Of a stretch of DNA of 64,000 nucleotides, positions 1 to 9,274 are shown in pieces. The notes beneath the pieces are model-generated. The model was not told where the DNA came from, did no database searches, and was given only the letters and a program-made list of their open reading frames with translations. The position numbers and the translations under genes are program-made. The first letter of the stretch is position 1; each line of letters starts with the position of its first letter. Source of the stretch: Halomonas sp. (lineage in GTDB: Bacteria; Pseudomonadota; Gammaproteobacteria; Pseudomonadales; Halomonadaceae); NCBI RefSeq assembly GCF_029263665.1, contig NZ_JAJUFQ010000002.1, positions 271,510-335,509 of the forward strand. Reading direction: 5' to 3'.

Positions 1-124
1 GGCAAGACCAAGACGCAACCGCGGCGTTACACGCGTAATACTGTTCATCATTCCCTTAAGTACTACATTCCTTATAAGTGCCATGGCTTAAATGCTATAG
101 CTCAAGTGCTACGGAGAGCCTGCA

Positions 125-1552
125 ATGCCCCCAACCCGGCCTAGTCTGACAGATGGATCGACTCTCTCCACTCTCATTCGCCTGGCCTTGCCTATCGTCC
201 TGGCCAATGTTCTGCAGACTGCCTACCAGTTGATTGATGCTTTCTGGGTCGGACGCCTCGGTGCCGAAGCAGTGGCCGCGGTATCACTGAGTTTTCCCTT
301 GATCTTCCTGCTGCTTTCGGTCGGCATCGGCCTGGCCGTAGCGGGAACAGTGCTGGCAGCCCAATATCATGGCAGTGGTAATAGAGACGCGGTTAATCGT
401 GTATCCGCCCAGGCCATGCTCGGCATGATCGTGCTGTCGCTCATTCTGGGAAGTACCGGATATGTACTCAGCCCAATCGCAGTCGACTTTCTTGGCGCTG
501 CCGATGATGTCCAACCATTGGCTGCTTTATACCTGAAAATCTCCTTCATTGGTCTGCCATTCATGTTCATCTACGCCATCTTCCAGTCACTGATGCGTGG
601 TGTAGGCGATGCTAAAACGCCTCTAGTTATCGTCTTTGTCACGGTGGTGCTGAATTTCATCCTCGACCCGTTGCTGATTCTAGGCTGGGGTCCTGTTCCA
701 GCTATGGGGGTCAGTGGCGCGGCAATAGCCACCGTCATCACCCAAGGACTATCTACCATCGCCGGTTTGTACATTCTGTTCTCGGGACGCTGGGGCATTC
801 AGTTGAAATTGAACCAGCTAAAACCTGATCACCACCTGTTATGGCGCTTGTTTGCTCTAGGCGGCCCTACAGCGGTAGAGCAGAGCACCCGAGCCTTGGG
901 CATGATGCTGATGACCACCTTAGTGGCAGGTTTCGGTACCGTAACCCTGGCAGCCTACGGTATTGGCACTCGCATATTCAGCTTCGTGATCATTCCCGCT
1001 CTTGGTCTATCCCAGGCAGCTTCGGCTCTGGTCGGCCAGAACATCGGGGCAGGCAAGACCGAGCGTGCCGAGAAAACCGCCTATGCCAGCGCTGCCATCG
1101 CCTTCGTCTCACTGACCGCTGTCGGCATCCTGTGCTTCTTTTTTGCTGATCCGCTGGTGACCATCTTCGTGCCAGATGCCCACAAAGTCATTGAAGAAGG
1201 TGCTCTCTTCGTGCGCATTACTGCCCTTACCTTTGGCCTGATGGGGGCCCAGATCGTCATCGCGGGAGCCTTTCGCGGTGCCGGTGATACCGTGATGGCC
1301 ATGGCCATTGCCCTGGTTTCACTATGGGTGCTGCAATTTCCCTTGGCCTGGATTCTGGCAGAACGCACATCCCTGCAGGAAATCGGTATCTACTGGGCTT
1401 ACCCGATCCAGAACATCATCACTGCCGTGGTGGCCTGGATGTGGTTTCGTAGTGGCCGCTGGAAGCACCATCGCCTGATAGATAGCGAGGCTTCATTGAA
1501 AACAGCGACCACACCCGTTCCTCCAATCGACAGTGCGAACAACCGTCCTTGA
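125..1552 (+). CDS. MATE family multidrug/Na+ efflux transporter
   Basis: A 475-residue polytopic membrane protein that fits the MATE family: two homologous halves of about six helices each. The first half opens with a segment around residues 15-60 rich in Leu, Ala and Val that contains the Q-T-A-Y-Q-x-I-D-A-F-W-V-G-R-L-G signature; the second begins near residue 240. MATE pumps export cationic drugs or metabolites in exchange for Na+ or H+; the substrate cannot be read from sequence. The start is ATG at 125 with a GGAGAG ribosome site 8-9 bases upstream. The gene stands alone and converges on the fimbrial operon. Family confident, substrate unknown. Confidence 0.9.
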   Translation: MPPTRPSLTDGSTLSTLIRLALPIVLANVLQTAYQLIDAFWVGRLGAEAVAAVSLSFPLIFLLLSVGIGLAVAGTVLAAQYHGSGNRDAVNRVSAQAMLGMIVLSLILGSTGYVLSPIAVDFLGAADDVQPLAALYLKISFIGLPFMFIYAIFQSLMRGVGDAKTPLVIVFVTVVLNFILDPLLILGWGPVPAMGVSGAAIATVITQGLSTIAGLYILFSGRWGIQLKLNQLKPDHHLLWRLFALGGPTAVEQSTRALGMMLMTTLVAGFGTVTLAAYGIGTRIFSFVIIPALGLSQAASALVGQNIGAGKTERAEKTAYASAAIAFVSLTAVGILCFFFADPLVTIFVPDAHKVIEEGALFVRITALTFGLMGAQIVIAGAFRGAGDTVMAMAIALVSLWVLQFPLAWILAERTSLQEIGIYWAYPIQNIITAVVAWMWFRSGRWKHHRLIDSEASLKTATTPVPPIDSANNRP

Positions 1553-1564
1553 ACTCCTGAAGAG

Positions 1565-1608
1565 AAAAAAGGCCAGCATATACACTTCAGAGAGAGCGTA
1601 TGCTGGCC
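1565..1608 (-). terminator. Terminator of the fimbrial operon
   Basis: The arms GGCCAGCATA (1571-1580) and TATGCTGGCC (1599-1608) pair. Read leftwards the hairpin is followed by a six-T run (the A-run at 1565-1570), as expected of a rho-independent terminator for the leftward fimbrial genes. It may also slow rightward transcripts from the MATE gene. Confidence 0.75.
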
Positions 1609-1703
1609 AGTCATGTTTCATAGTAGTTGCGTGTCAACCTGGAGGGGGTGTCTCGAGAGAATTACCCCCGCCAACCTGCAATGTTGCCTGGTCGACACGC
1701 ATT

Positions 1704-2768
1704 TCAGTCATAGGCAATGGTGACCATGGCCTGGGCTTCCAGTTTTCCCGCCGTCACGCTGTTGCCGCTCTGGATGTATTCGGCTTCAAGTGGAATCAAG
1801 ACATGCTCGCTGCCATCAACGGCATTTACATTGATGAAAGTCCCACTTGAGTTCGCCGCACCACCAGGCACCAGCATGACCGGCTCTCCTGCATGGCGCA
1901 TCTGAAAGGAGATCCCACCGGCAGTGGTATTCACCCCCGGAGCAAGAATGGAACTGCCATTGGGCAGATCGTTGACATCGGAGAAAAACACCTTCGCCCT
2001 TGCATCCTCCATGCAGTTCAACTTCAAGGCAAAGAGAGTGCTGCCCCCAGTATCCCCCACGGAACTGAACTGCCCGCTGCTGATGGTCGGCAAGGTGACC
2101 TGGATATCCGAGTTTTCCAGCTCACAAGTCTGGGTCACGGTGGTCAAGTGTGCATTGACGTAGATCTTGCTCTGGTCAATATCGATATTGGCATATTCAT
2201 TTCCCTCACAAGCCACCCTGAACTGAAACCGAAAGTCGCTGGTTAGAGGCGTTGAACCATCCAGTTTGACCAGACGAAAGGCCAGTGGAACCTGCTGATA
2301 CCCCTGCTGAATATGCACCCTGGTATCGTGCCGATCATGATTATCCCCCACCAGTGGCATGGGGTTACCGTTGAGATCCAACGCTTGATAGCCCACACCT
2401 GGCGGAAAGGTCGAGAAACGATAGGTATTGGGTATCGAGGTATTGCTCGGAAGGCCACCCTCAGGGATAAACGCCCACCCTTGAGTGGTGGTGCAGTAAT
2501 TACGGTCATCGTCATAATGCCCATTGCAACTGATGCCTAGAGTGGCCGACTGACGGGAACCTGGTATTTCCAGCCCGACACCTGCACTGCCAGTGATATT
2601 GGCCTGAAGGTTGAGCGTTGCCGGCAGCTGAGATGATGTGCAGTTGTCGGTTCTTCCCTGATACGCCATACAGACTGAGGACATAACCAGCTGGACACAG
2701 ACCAATATCAGCAGCATTCCCATCGCACCCCACCCGCCTCGCGTTTTCGTATGAATTACCCGGCTCAT
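1704..2768 (-). CDS. Two-domain fimbrial tip adhesin (FimH-like organisation)
   Basis: Last gene of the fimbrial operon. A hydrophobic signal segment lies around residues 12-33. The N-terminal half is a Cys-containing domain in the position of the receptor-binding domain of two-domain adhesins. The C-terminal half looks like a pilin domain: it begins near a C-E-L-E-N-S motif, contains a second Cys about 40 residues on, and ends V-T-I-A-Y-D, matching the alternating beta-strand with a penultimate aromatic that chaperones recognise. Start chosen at ATG 2768 behind GAGGA; an in-frame ATG at 2810 would add 14 residues. Ligand unknown. The role is inferred from domain layout and position after the usher. 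Confidence 0.75.
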   Translation of the reverse strand: MSRVIHTKTRGGWGAMGMLLILVCVQLVMSSVCMAYQGRTDNCTSSQLPATLNLQANITGSAGVGLEIPGSRQSATLGISCNGHYDDDRNYCTTTQGWAFIPEGGLPSNTSIPNTYRFSTFPPGVGYQALDLNGNPMPLVGDNHDRHDTRVHIQQGYQQVPLAFRLVKLDGSTPLTSDFRFQFRVACEGNEYANIDIDQSKIYVNAHLTTVTQTCELENSDIQVTLPTISSGQFSSVGDTGGSTLFALKLNCMEDARAKVFFSDVNDLPNGSSILAPGVNTTAGGISFQMRHAGEPVMLVPGGAANSSGTFINVNAVDGSEHVLIPLEAEYIQSGNSVTAGKLEAQAMVTIAYD

Positions 2769-2846
2769 ATCATTTCGTCCTCGTGGTCTTCCCGCACTAA
2801 CGCTGAACATGGTGGCACTGAATGGCTTCGATGCCGGCCAGATCCA

Positions 2847-5408
2847 CTACAGAGGGGTACATAACGCCTCAACCTGTTGATAACCTGCTGTGCTGACATC
2901 ATCATTCTTCTGGGGTGTCGGGAACTGCAGTCGGCAGAACTGATCGGAGCCTTCACCCCACACCACCCTCAAGTCATCATAGTCACCGCGCAGGAAGATC
3001 ATCCGCCCCTGCCCGACCAGTGAGACATGTTGACCACCACCATCAACGACTTCGGCACCGAAAGGCACGGCATCGTTGTCCACATGCACCAACACCGGGT
3101 GTCCGAGGCGAGTCTCATAGTCGATACGTACCACGGCACCACGACGCGGCGTCACTGTCTGCGAAGTGGACTTCAGTTCCACATCCAGCGGTAGCCCTTT
3201 GGGACTGATGGCAACAGTGTTGTGGCGATAGGGCGTCAGCCCTGCATCCAATGCATCTCCATCGCGATCCAGATGATTACCCATGCCGTTGCTCAATGAA
3301 GCTCCAGCAGCCCCATCGGCGTGTATCAACGCCATGGTCTCCGCCCGGTCGGGACTGAACACCACGCCACCTGGATAAGCAACAATGACGCCGGTCGCTG
3401 ACGCCGAATACTGCTCGAAACCTTCGCTATGACTGTAAGTCGTACCCAGTTGAGTGCCCGAGGTACGATAGTTGAGATCACCACCAAAGGTGGTGCTGGT
3501 ATCGATGTTATTGTCGGCACGCGATACATAGGCGTTGTAATTCAATTGACTCTCATCCCCCGCCGTACCCGACAGGTTGGTGCGCACGGTACTGCTGTGA
3601 TCATCGTCGAAGGTCGCCGTCGCACTCAGCGTTGGATGATTAGTACCATCACCCAATGGAATGCTGGCAGTCAGCATGTAGGTATTGGTCTCGTCGTCAT
3701 CCTCGATATCTCGAGTCGCCGACAGGCTCAGGCTCCCCCAATGGAAGCCCTTGCTGTAATCCAGTTGATAGGTGGTCTGATCCGGTCGACCGTTCCAGTA
3801 GTCATGGGTCAGCCCTGTGAGATTGAGATTGCCGAGTTCTCCCAGTGATTGACTGATGCTAAGTTGGAAACGATTGCGCTCACTCAGGCTGCTTGATGAG
3901 GCATCCCCATTCTTCAAGTACGCAAAGTCGGCGAAGGTAATGTATTCCTCACTGGAAAACCGGTAGGCGGCCAACGAGAAGTTGGTGCTGGTGGCATTGA
4001 GCATCTTGCTGTAACTCAACCGATAACTCTGCCCTTCCAGTTCACTATATGCGTAGGGGATTCCTTCGGTGCGGGTCAAAGTGGCATCAATGGCGACTGC
4101 TCCCAATGGCGTGCCGACGGCGGATCCCATCAGCAGAGAGTAGTAGTCCTCGGCAATCAGTCCTCCGCCATAGACGGTCAGGATATTGTTGATACCACGT
4201 CGCCAGGTGGCCTGAGCGAAACTAGGCTCATCGTGCAACTCGTCATCGCGGTAACGGCCGGCGACGACATTGAAACGAGATGAACCGGGCCGCAGCATCT
4301 GCACCACCGAGGCATAGGGGACAGTGAAAGATCTTTCACTGCCATCTGCTTCGGTGACCGTGACTTCCAGATCTCCGGCATATCCCGTTGCATATAGGTC
4401 ATCAATGACAAAGGCTCCGGCAGAGACGCTTGTCTCGTAAACCACATTACCGCCCTGACGTACCGTAACTTTGGCATTGGTGTTGGCGGAACCACGGATC
4501 ACCGGTGCATAACCACGCTCGCTTTCAGGCAACATGCTGTCATCGCTACCTAGCTGCACCCCCGTGAAAGGAAGACTTTCGAATTCACTGCCCGGAGTGA
4601 AATACTCACCAAAGGTGAGTTGTCCCCGCACAGCATCCACATCCGTCTGCACATAGGTGTTTTGTGCCTCATACTTCGGCCCGTCGATATCATCGCTGTA
4701 GTGATAGTTACCATTGTGCCTAAACCGCCAGCCAGCCAAGTTGACGCCGGCATTGAGGTTGGCGTTGTAGTCGGTGGAGCTATCGCCACTGTCCTGTTTG
4801 CTGTGGAAGGCATTAGCGTGGTACCCGAAAATCAATGCATTGATACCATCATCCCATTCCTCAGGATCAACATATCCGCGCTTGACGGTACCGGCATAGG
4901 CCTGAGGTATGCTCAGGTCAGCACGCAGATTGGCAGCGTCCATGCTGAACGATGCCTCGGGGATCAACGCATCGGCTTCAATACAGCCGCTTTCCAGCAT
5001 ACGTTGAGTATTCTGCTGATCGGGTAGTCGATCAATCATCACCCCCCATCGCTGTACGTCCGCCCTGGAGAAACAGAAATGTTGCTCTCCAGATGATTCG
5101 TCATCTTTGACATGCACTGTCTGACGCAGCATGTCCTTGCCGTTGATCAGTACATCCAGTTCATAATCACCGGCGATCACCATACCGGGCTGAGAATAAT
5201 GAGACAGATCGACATCCTGACCCAGACCACGCAGAAACTGATTATCGAATTCGCTGGAAACGGCATCATGGCTCGTCGCTGCCATGCTAGAACTACTAGC
5301 TAACAGAGCCATTACCATGCATTGGACTCTGGAACTGAATGCCAAGGGCCATCTTCGCTGGAGCGAAAGCCACCCTTCCATTATCTGGATGGAACCTGAA
5401 AGACACAT
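2847..5408 (-). CDS. Outer-membrane fimbrial usher (PapC/FimD family)
   Basis: An 853-residue usher, the usual family length. After an N-terminal leader (hydrophobic stretch around residues 20-45) comes the chaperone-binding domain beginning S-E-F-D-N-Q-F-L, then a large beta-barrel of alternating polar and hydrophobic strands interrupted by the plug region, and C-terminal plug-like domains ending near the Cys of Q-F-C-R-L. It should form the outer-membrane pore that receives chaperone-subunit complexes and secretes the polymerising fimbria. Start at 5408 has only a weak ribosome site; the internal ATG at 5381 is an alternative. It follows the chaperone after an unusual 195-base gap and precedes the adhesin gene. 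Confidence 0.93.
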   Translation of the reverse strand: MCLSGSIQIMEGWLSLQRRWPLAFSSRVQCMVMALLASSSSMAATSHDAVSSEFDNQFLRGLGQDVDLSHYSQPGMVIAGDYELDVLINGKDMLRQTVHVKDDESSGEQHFCFSRADVQRWGVMIDRLPDQQNTQRMLESGCIEADALIPEASFSMDAANLRADLSIPQAYAGTVKRGYVDPEEWDDGINALIFGYHANAFHSKQDSGDSSTDYNANLNAGVNLAGWRFRHNGNYHYSDDIDGPKYEAQNTYVQTDVDAVRGQLTFGEYFTPGSEFESLPFTGVQLGSDDSMLPESERGYAPVIRGSANTNAKVTVRQGGNVVYETSVSAGAFVIDDLYATGYAGDLEVTVTEADGSERSFTVPYASVVQMLRPGSSRFNVVAGRYRDDELHDEPSFAQATWRRGINNILTVYGGGLIAEDYYSLLMGSAVGTPLGAVAIDATLTRTEGIPYAYSELEGQSYRLSYSKMLNATSTNFSLAAYRFSSEEYITFADFAYLKNGDASSSSLSERNRFQLSISQSLGELGNLNLTGLTHDYWNGRPDQTTYQLDYSKGFHWGSLSLSATRDIEDDDETNTYMLTASIPLGDGTNHPTLSATATFDDDHSSTVRTNLSGTAGDESQLNYNAYVSRADNNIDTSTTFGGDLNYRTSGTQLGTTYSHSEGFEQYSASATGVIVAYPGGVVFSPDRAETMALIHADGAAGASLSNGMGNHLDRDGDALDAGLTPYRHNTVAISPKGLPLDVELKSTSQTVTPRRGAVVRIDYETRLGHPVLVHVDNDAVPFGAEVVDGGGQHVSLVGQGRMIFLRGDYDDLRVVWGEGSDQFCRLQFPTPQKNDDVSTAGYQQVEALCTPL

Positions 5409-5580
5409 AAATAAGGAAGCCTGAATGCTCTACAAGGGCATCTACTTGCAAGGAACCAACCTCGAGACCCTTGCCCTTATTGGTCAGCCGATCCAACAGG
5501 TTAGGTTGGTGCCATGACAACCAGCCCAGCGGCTGATCATCTCTACGATATACCGCCGGTATTGGCTCACCTGTCGACAT
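5296..5580 (-). CDS. Small uncharacterised ORF between chaperone and usher
   Basis: A 94-codon frame that fills the gap between the chaperone stop and the usher start and overlaps the first 113 bases of the usher in another frame. I do not recognise the product. It has no signal peptide and no obvious ribosome site, and it begins right after an 18-base duplication that carries the chaperone stop codon. It may be a chance frame, a decayed gene, or a translated spacer. Low confidence that it is expressed. Confidence 0.2.
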   Translation of the reverse strand: MSTGEPIPAVYRRDDQPLGWLSWHQPNLLDRLTNKGKGLEVGSLQVDALVEHSGFLIYVSFRFHPDNGRVAFAPAKMALGIQFQSPMHGNGSVS

Positions 5581-5583
5581 GGT

Positions 5584-5618
5584 ATCTATCGCATCAATGA
5601 CATCTATCGCATCAATGA
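5584..5618. repeat. 18-base tandem duplication over the chaperone stop codon
   Basis: ATCTATCGCATCAATGA occurs at 5584-5600 and again at 5602-5618, a period of 18. The right-hand copy encodes the chaperone's last residues and stop; the left-hand copy repeats them just after the stop. It looks like a simple slippage duplication. Confidence 0.9.
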
Positions 5619-6338
5619 ATAGTTTTGTTCGACACTGGCACCAAAATCATTGAGCCAATGCCCGACAATATCTCCAGAAACTACCGCAGATGTCAGACCT
5701 TTCAGCGGAAAGTCTGCTGTCGCATAGGGATCGACCATGCCACTGTCAATACTTGGGTAGGTGTGCCCACCAGATGTCAGTGCCAGGTCTCGAAAGCTGA
5801 CGTGATAGGGAGAGTCATTGGTTGCACGCAGTGCGTAGCCATTACCAACGGGCTGTAGGCTCCAGCTCATATGTTCTACTGCTTCTTCAAGGGATCCCTG
5901 AAGCCCACCAGGGCGGAAGAACATCTTGACACGAGTACGGAAGGCTAGACGCATGACGTTCTGTTCCTCACCGTCATTTGCCTGCGGTTTGGGAGGAACA
6001 TCCAGCACATTGAGCCAAAATACCGATTCCCGATCTTCGGGCAGACTCTGGCCGGTATAGGCAATACGCAGAGTTTGCCCGACCTGAGGCTCCACCCGGA
6101 CAAGCGGCGGTAGAACCACAAATGGTAATTGCTCGGCCCCTGGTTCCGAGGATGGATTACCACTGTCCAGCCAGGATTGCACCAAGGCAGCCCGATCTGC
6201 TTCATTGTGCAGATCCACCGTGATCTCACGAACATTACCAGGGTAGATAAAACGGGTTCCCTGCACCTGAATACTTGCTGACGCCAGCAGCGGTACCAGC
6301 AGAGCAACAAGCAGTGCACCACTTGCCAGTTTCTTCAT
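5604..6338 (-). CDS. Periplasmic fimbrial chaperone (PapD family)
   Basis: About 244 residues with a signal peptide ending near A-S-A, then the two immunoglobulin-like domains of PapD-type chaperones. The conserved elements are visible: the early Arg in G-T-R-F-I-Y-P, and the Lys in R-V-K-M-F-F-R-P that with the Arg anchors the pilin C-terminus in PapD. It should fold pilins by donor-strand complementation and deliver them to the usher. Starts are crowded: GTG 6350, ATG 6347 and ATG 6338 share one frame behind AAGG. I take 6338, which gives a typical M-K-K signal peptide. It sits between the pilin and usher genes in the same direction. Confidence 0.92.
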   Translation of the reverse strand: MKKLASGALLVALLVPLLASASIQVQGTRFIYPGNVREITVDLHNEADRAALVQSWLDSGNPSSEPGAEQLPFVVLPPLVRVEPQVGQTLRIAYTGQSLPEDRESVFWLNVLDVPPKPQANDGEEQNVMRLAFRTRVKMFFRPGGLQGSLEEAVEHMSWSLQPVGNGYALRATNDSPYHVSFRDLALTSGGHTYPSIDSGMVDPYATADFPLKGLTSAVVSGDIVGHWLNDFGASVEQNYSLMR

Positions 6339-6411
6339 CACCGTCATCACCTTGACTCTCTAGCCTACTGCGATTTGCAGAGGGAGGGCCCCTCTGCAAC
6401 AGAGTGATGCC

Positions 6412-6960
6412 TTACAGGTAGTCCAGGGTGTAGACCAGAGCTGTTTCGACGCCACCAGAAGATGCTGCACCGTTCACGGCGATGTATTGCGCTGCATAGT
6501 TCAGTGTCGCAGAGCCTGTCGTACCGCTTCCATCATCCACGAAATCGACAGAATTGTTGCCTTCGTTGTTGGCCAGGTTGATAGGCTTCCCATCAAAGCC
6601 ATTGATGATCTGAACCTGAACGTTATCAGCACCGGACTTGGCGTTGTTGACCAGGAAGCCAGTGGAGACATCCACATTCTGAGGTTCGAAGTAGGCACGT
6701 ACGTGTCCGGTGGAAGGGCAACCAGTCAAAGACATGACGATCGGCGTGGCACCTGCGACATCACCATCGGCAGCCAGTGAGCTGGTGGAGACAGTGGGTA
6801 GAATTACAGTGGTATCAGCATCACCGCCATTGACGGCAATCTGGCAAGCAGAATCCGTGACTAGGCCTTGGATGGTGATAGTGCCATCAGCAGCCAAAGC
6901 GCTTGAAGCGGTAAAAAGACTTGCGGCCAGAAGGACAGGCATCGTCAATACTTTCTTCAT
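6412..6960 (-). CDS. Major fimbrial subunit (type 1-like pilin)
   Basis: A 182-residue secreted pilin. The signal peptide begins M-K-K-V-L and ends S-A-L-A before A-D-G. The mature protein has the family pattern: an N-terminal donor strand (G-T-I-T-I-Q-G-L-V), two cysteines about 40 residues apart expected to form the pilin disulfide, and a C-terminus V-Y-T-L-D-Y-L with the penultimate Tyr recognised by the chaperone. It is the first gene of the operon, as expected for the most abundant subunit. Start taken at ATG 6960; an upstream ATG at 6972 would add M-D-N-I. Confidence 0.9.
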   Translation of the reverse strand: MKKVLTMPVLLAASLFTASSALAADGTITIQGLVTDSACQIAVNGGDADTTVILPTVSTSSLAADGDVAGATPIVMSLTGCPSTGHVRAYFEPQNVDVSTGFLVNNAKSGADNVQVQIINGFDGKPINLANNEGNNSVDFVDDGSGTTGSATLNYAAQYIAVNGAASSGGVETALVYTLDYL

Positions 6961-6972
6961 GATGTTATCCAT

Positions 6973-7360
6973 ATATCAATGCATAAATAAAAAGCATCTA
7001 GTCCTCTCCAACATTATTAGAGAGTTAGTCTGCTAACAAATATTATATGACATCTTGCCCCCTTCATATCAATGTCATATAGAACATATACATTGCTACT
7101 TAACATCACGATATTGAAAAATAACCCTTTATTTATATATCCTTTACCACCATTGGATATTTCATTTCCCTGTAAAATCATATCCATAAGAAATTATAAA
7201 ACATAAGACATTGTTATTTAACAATAAAAAATCTCAAAAAAGTCATAAAAAGCCGACTTAGAAAATATTGAAATCATTCGATGATAAATACAAACATATG
7301 ATCAAGATCACAAATATCGATAGAAAAAATCAGGAGAACTATCCAGCCAGACCATAACAA
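6973..7360 (-). promoter_or_regulatory. AT-rich upstream region of the fimbrial operon
   Basis: About 390 bases without a gene between glmS and the pilin. The composition is strikingly AT-rich, with many A/T tracts, against a GC-rich background. The fimbrial promoter must lie here; I cannot place -10 and -35 boxes uniquely because the sequence offers many. Such regions are typical targets of xenogeneic silencers (H-NS or MvaT type), which is inference. I saw no inverted repeats of the kind used by invertible fimbrial switches. Confidence 0.6.
7297..7312 (-). promoter_or_regulatory. Candidate CRP/Vfr-type operator
   Basis: TATGATCAAGATCACA differs at two positions from the palindromic core TGTGATCTAGATCACA of the CRP consensus. 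It lies about 340 bases upstream of the pilin start, within the AT-rich region. A cAMP-receptor protein acting on fimbrial expression would be in line with other bacteria, but this is a motif match only. Confidence 0.35.
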
Positions 7361-7362
7361 CA

Positions 7363-7382
7363 GCGCCCGCATTTGCGGGCGC
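7363..7382 (-). terminator. Terminator downstream of glmS
   Basis: A perfect eight-base stem GCGCCCGC (7363-7370) and GCGGGCGC (7375-7382) with an ATTT loop, about 30 bases past the glmS stop. Read leftwards the hairpin is followed by TGTTGTTATG, a weak T-rich tail. It separates the glmS transcript from the fimbrial promoter. Confidence 0.7.
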
Positions 7383-7410
7383 TCCACAGTCCAGCCGAGA
7401 TGAATTCTGA

Positions 7411-9249
7411 CTACTCTACAGTGACTGATTTGGCAAGATTACGAGGCTGATCCACATCAGTGCCCTTGAGCACGGCAACATGGTAGGACAGTAGCTGTAA
7501 CGGCAAGGTATAAAGAATTGGTGCCAAGGCTTCATGAATATGTGGCAAATGTAACACCTGAATACCTTCTGCTGGCACCAGCCCCACATTCTCATCAGCA
7601 AACACGAATAGCTCGCCACCTCGTGCACGCACTTCCTGCAGGTTGGATTTGAGCTTATCCAGCAACTCATCGTTAGGTGCAACCGAAATGACCGGCATCT
7701 CGGCATCCACCAGCGCCAGAGGGCCATGCTTGAGCTCTCCAGCCGGATAGGCCTCGGCATGGATATAGGAAATTTCCTTGAGCTTGAGAGCGCCTTCCTG
7801 AGCGATAGGGAAGTGCGCGCCGCGGCCCAGGAACAAGGCATGCTGCTTCTCGGCAAAAGCCGTAGACAACACCTCGATGGCATCATCCAGCTTCAGCACT
7901 TCAGCACATTGCCCAGGCAATATTCGCAATGCCTCGACCAGTTCGGACTGCTCAGACTCAGGCATCCCTTTGACCCGCCCCAATGCCAGAGTAAACAGCA
8001 TCAGTGCCGTCAACTGAGTAGTGAAGGCCTTGGTCGAGGCCACTCCAATCTCCGGACCGGCCTGGGTCATCAAGGTCAAATCAGCTTCACGTACCAGAGA
8101 ACTGCCGGGAACATTGCAGATACCCAGGCTACCAAGGTAATTACCTTGTTCCATGGCAAAGCGCAGTGCTGCCAGGGTGTCAGCAGTTTCACCGGATTGT
8201 GAGAGCGTGACGAACAGGGTGTCCTCAGGAACCACCACCTGGCGATAACGATATTCCGAGGCCACTTCAACCTGCACTGGCACACCGGTATAACGCTCGA
8301 GCCAGTAACGGGCCACCATACCAGCGTGATAGCTGGTACCACAGGCCACGATATGGATATTGCGCACCCGCTGGAACAGCCCTTCCGCCGACGGTCCGAA
8401 GCTTTCCACCAGTACTGCATACTCTGCCAAGCGGCCTTCCAGGGCAGCGGCAATTACCGCAGGCTGCTCGTGGATCTCCTTGAGCATGTAGTGACGATAC
8501 TGGCCCTTGCTGGAAGCCCCGTCGCCATGCTCGAACGTCTGCATCGGACGCTCAGCAACAGTACCACTTGAGTCGAAGATTTCGATTCGGCCACCCTCGG
8601 AAAGGCGCACCACATCGCCTTCCAGCAGATAGATGAAACGATCGGTAACTTGCAGCAGCGCCAGTGGGTCCGATGCCAGGAAAGCTTCATCAATGCCGAC
8701 ACCCACGACCAGAGGACTCCCTTTGCGTGCGCCGACCACCACATTGGGTTCATCTACCGCCATTGCCGCAAGTGCATAGGCGCCATCCAGCCCAGCCACC
8801 ACCTGCTTGAAGGCAGTCAACAAATCGCCTGTCTTACGAGATTCACGCTCCAGAAGATGAGCAATGACTTCCGTATCCGTTTCGGACTCGAAATCATACC
8901 CTTCAGCTGACAGTTCCTGACGCAACGCCTCGTAGTTCTCGATGATGCCGTTATGTACCACCGCCAGGCGATTACGAGATTGGTGAGGGTGCGCATTAGG
9001 CTCGCTAGGACGTCCATGTGTGGCCCAACGGGTATGAGCAATGCCACTGGCACCGACCAGTGATTCGCCTTGCAGCCGCTCGGCCAATGCAGCTACCTTG
9101 CCCACGGCACGCTGTCGCTTGAGCTGCCCCTTGCCATCACGGACAGCCATGCCAGCAGAGTCATAGCCGCGATACTCGAGACGCCTCAGGCCCTCAAGCA
9201 GGATATTCTGAACATTACGCTGGGCCACAGCGGCAACAATGCCACACAT
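7411..9249 (-). CDS. glmS: Glutamine-fructose-6-phosphate aminotransferase (isomerizing)
   Basis: Converts fructose-6-phosphate and glutamine to glucosamine-6-phosphate, the entry step to UDP-GlcNAc for peptidoglycan and LPS. At 612 residues it has the normal length. The N-terminal glutaminase starts M-C-G-I-V, where Cys2 is the nucleophile, with the R-L-E-Y-R-G-Y-D-S-A-G motif. Two SIS domains follow, with A-C-G-T-S-Y-H-A-G and S-Q-S-G-E-T-A-D-T marking the sugar-phosphate site, and the C-terminus ends N-L-A-K-S-V-T-V-E. Start ATG 9249 behind AGGAGC. It lies 87 bases after glmU in the same direction, separated by a heptamer repeat tract. Confidence 0.98.
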   Translation of the reverse strand: MCGIVAAVAQRNVQNILLEGLRRLEYRGYDSAGMAVRDGKGQLKRQRAVGKVAALAERLQGESLVGASGIAHTRWATHGRPSEPNAHPHQSRNRLAVVHNGIIENYEALRQELSAEGYDFESETDTEVIAHLLERESRKTGDLLTAFKQVVAGLDGAYALAAMAVDEPNVVVGARKGSPLVVGVGIDEAFLASDPLALLQVTDRFIYLLEGDVVRLSEGGRIEIFDSSGTVAERPMQTFEHGDGASSKGQYRHYMLKEIHEQPAVIAAALEGRLAEYAVLVESFGPSAEGLFQRVRNIHIVACGTSYHAGMVARYWLERYTGVPVQVEVASEYRYRQVVVPEDTLFVTLSQSGETADTLAALRFAMEQGNYLGSLGICNVPGSSLVREADLTLMTQAGPEIGVASTKAFTTQLTALMLFTLALGRVKGMPESEQSELVEALRILPGQCAEVLKLDDAIEVLSTAFAEKQHALFLGRGAHFPIAQEGALKLKEISYIHAEAYPAGELKHGPLALVDAEMPVISVAPNDELLDKLKSNLQEVRARGGELFVFADENVGLVPAEGIQVLHLPHIHEALAPILYTLPLQLLSYHVAVLKGTDVDQPRNLAKSVTVE

Positions 9250-9274
9250 ACACTAGCTCCTGAAAAATACATTG

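Noticed and set aside
1644..1669. GGGGGT...ACCCCC hairpin between the MATE and adhesin genes
   Set aside because: The stem is only six bases with a long loop; the better terminator is at 1565-1608.
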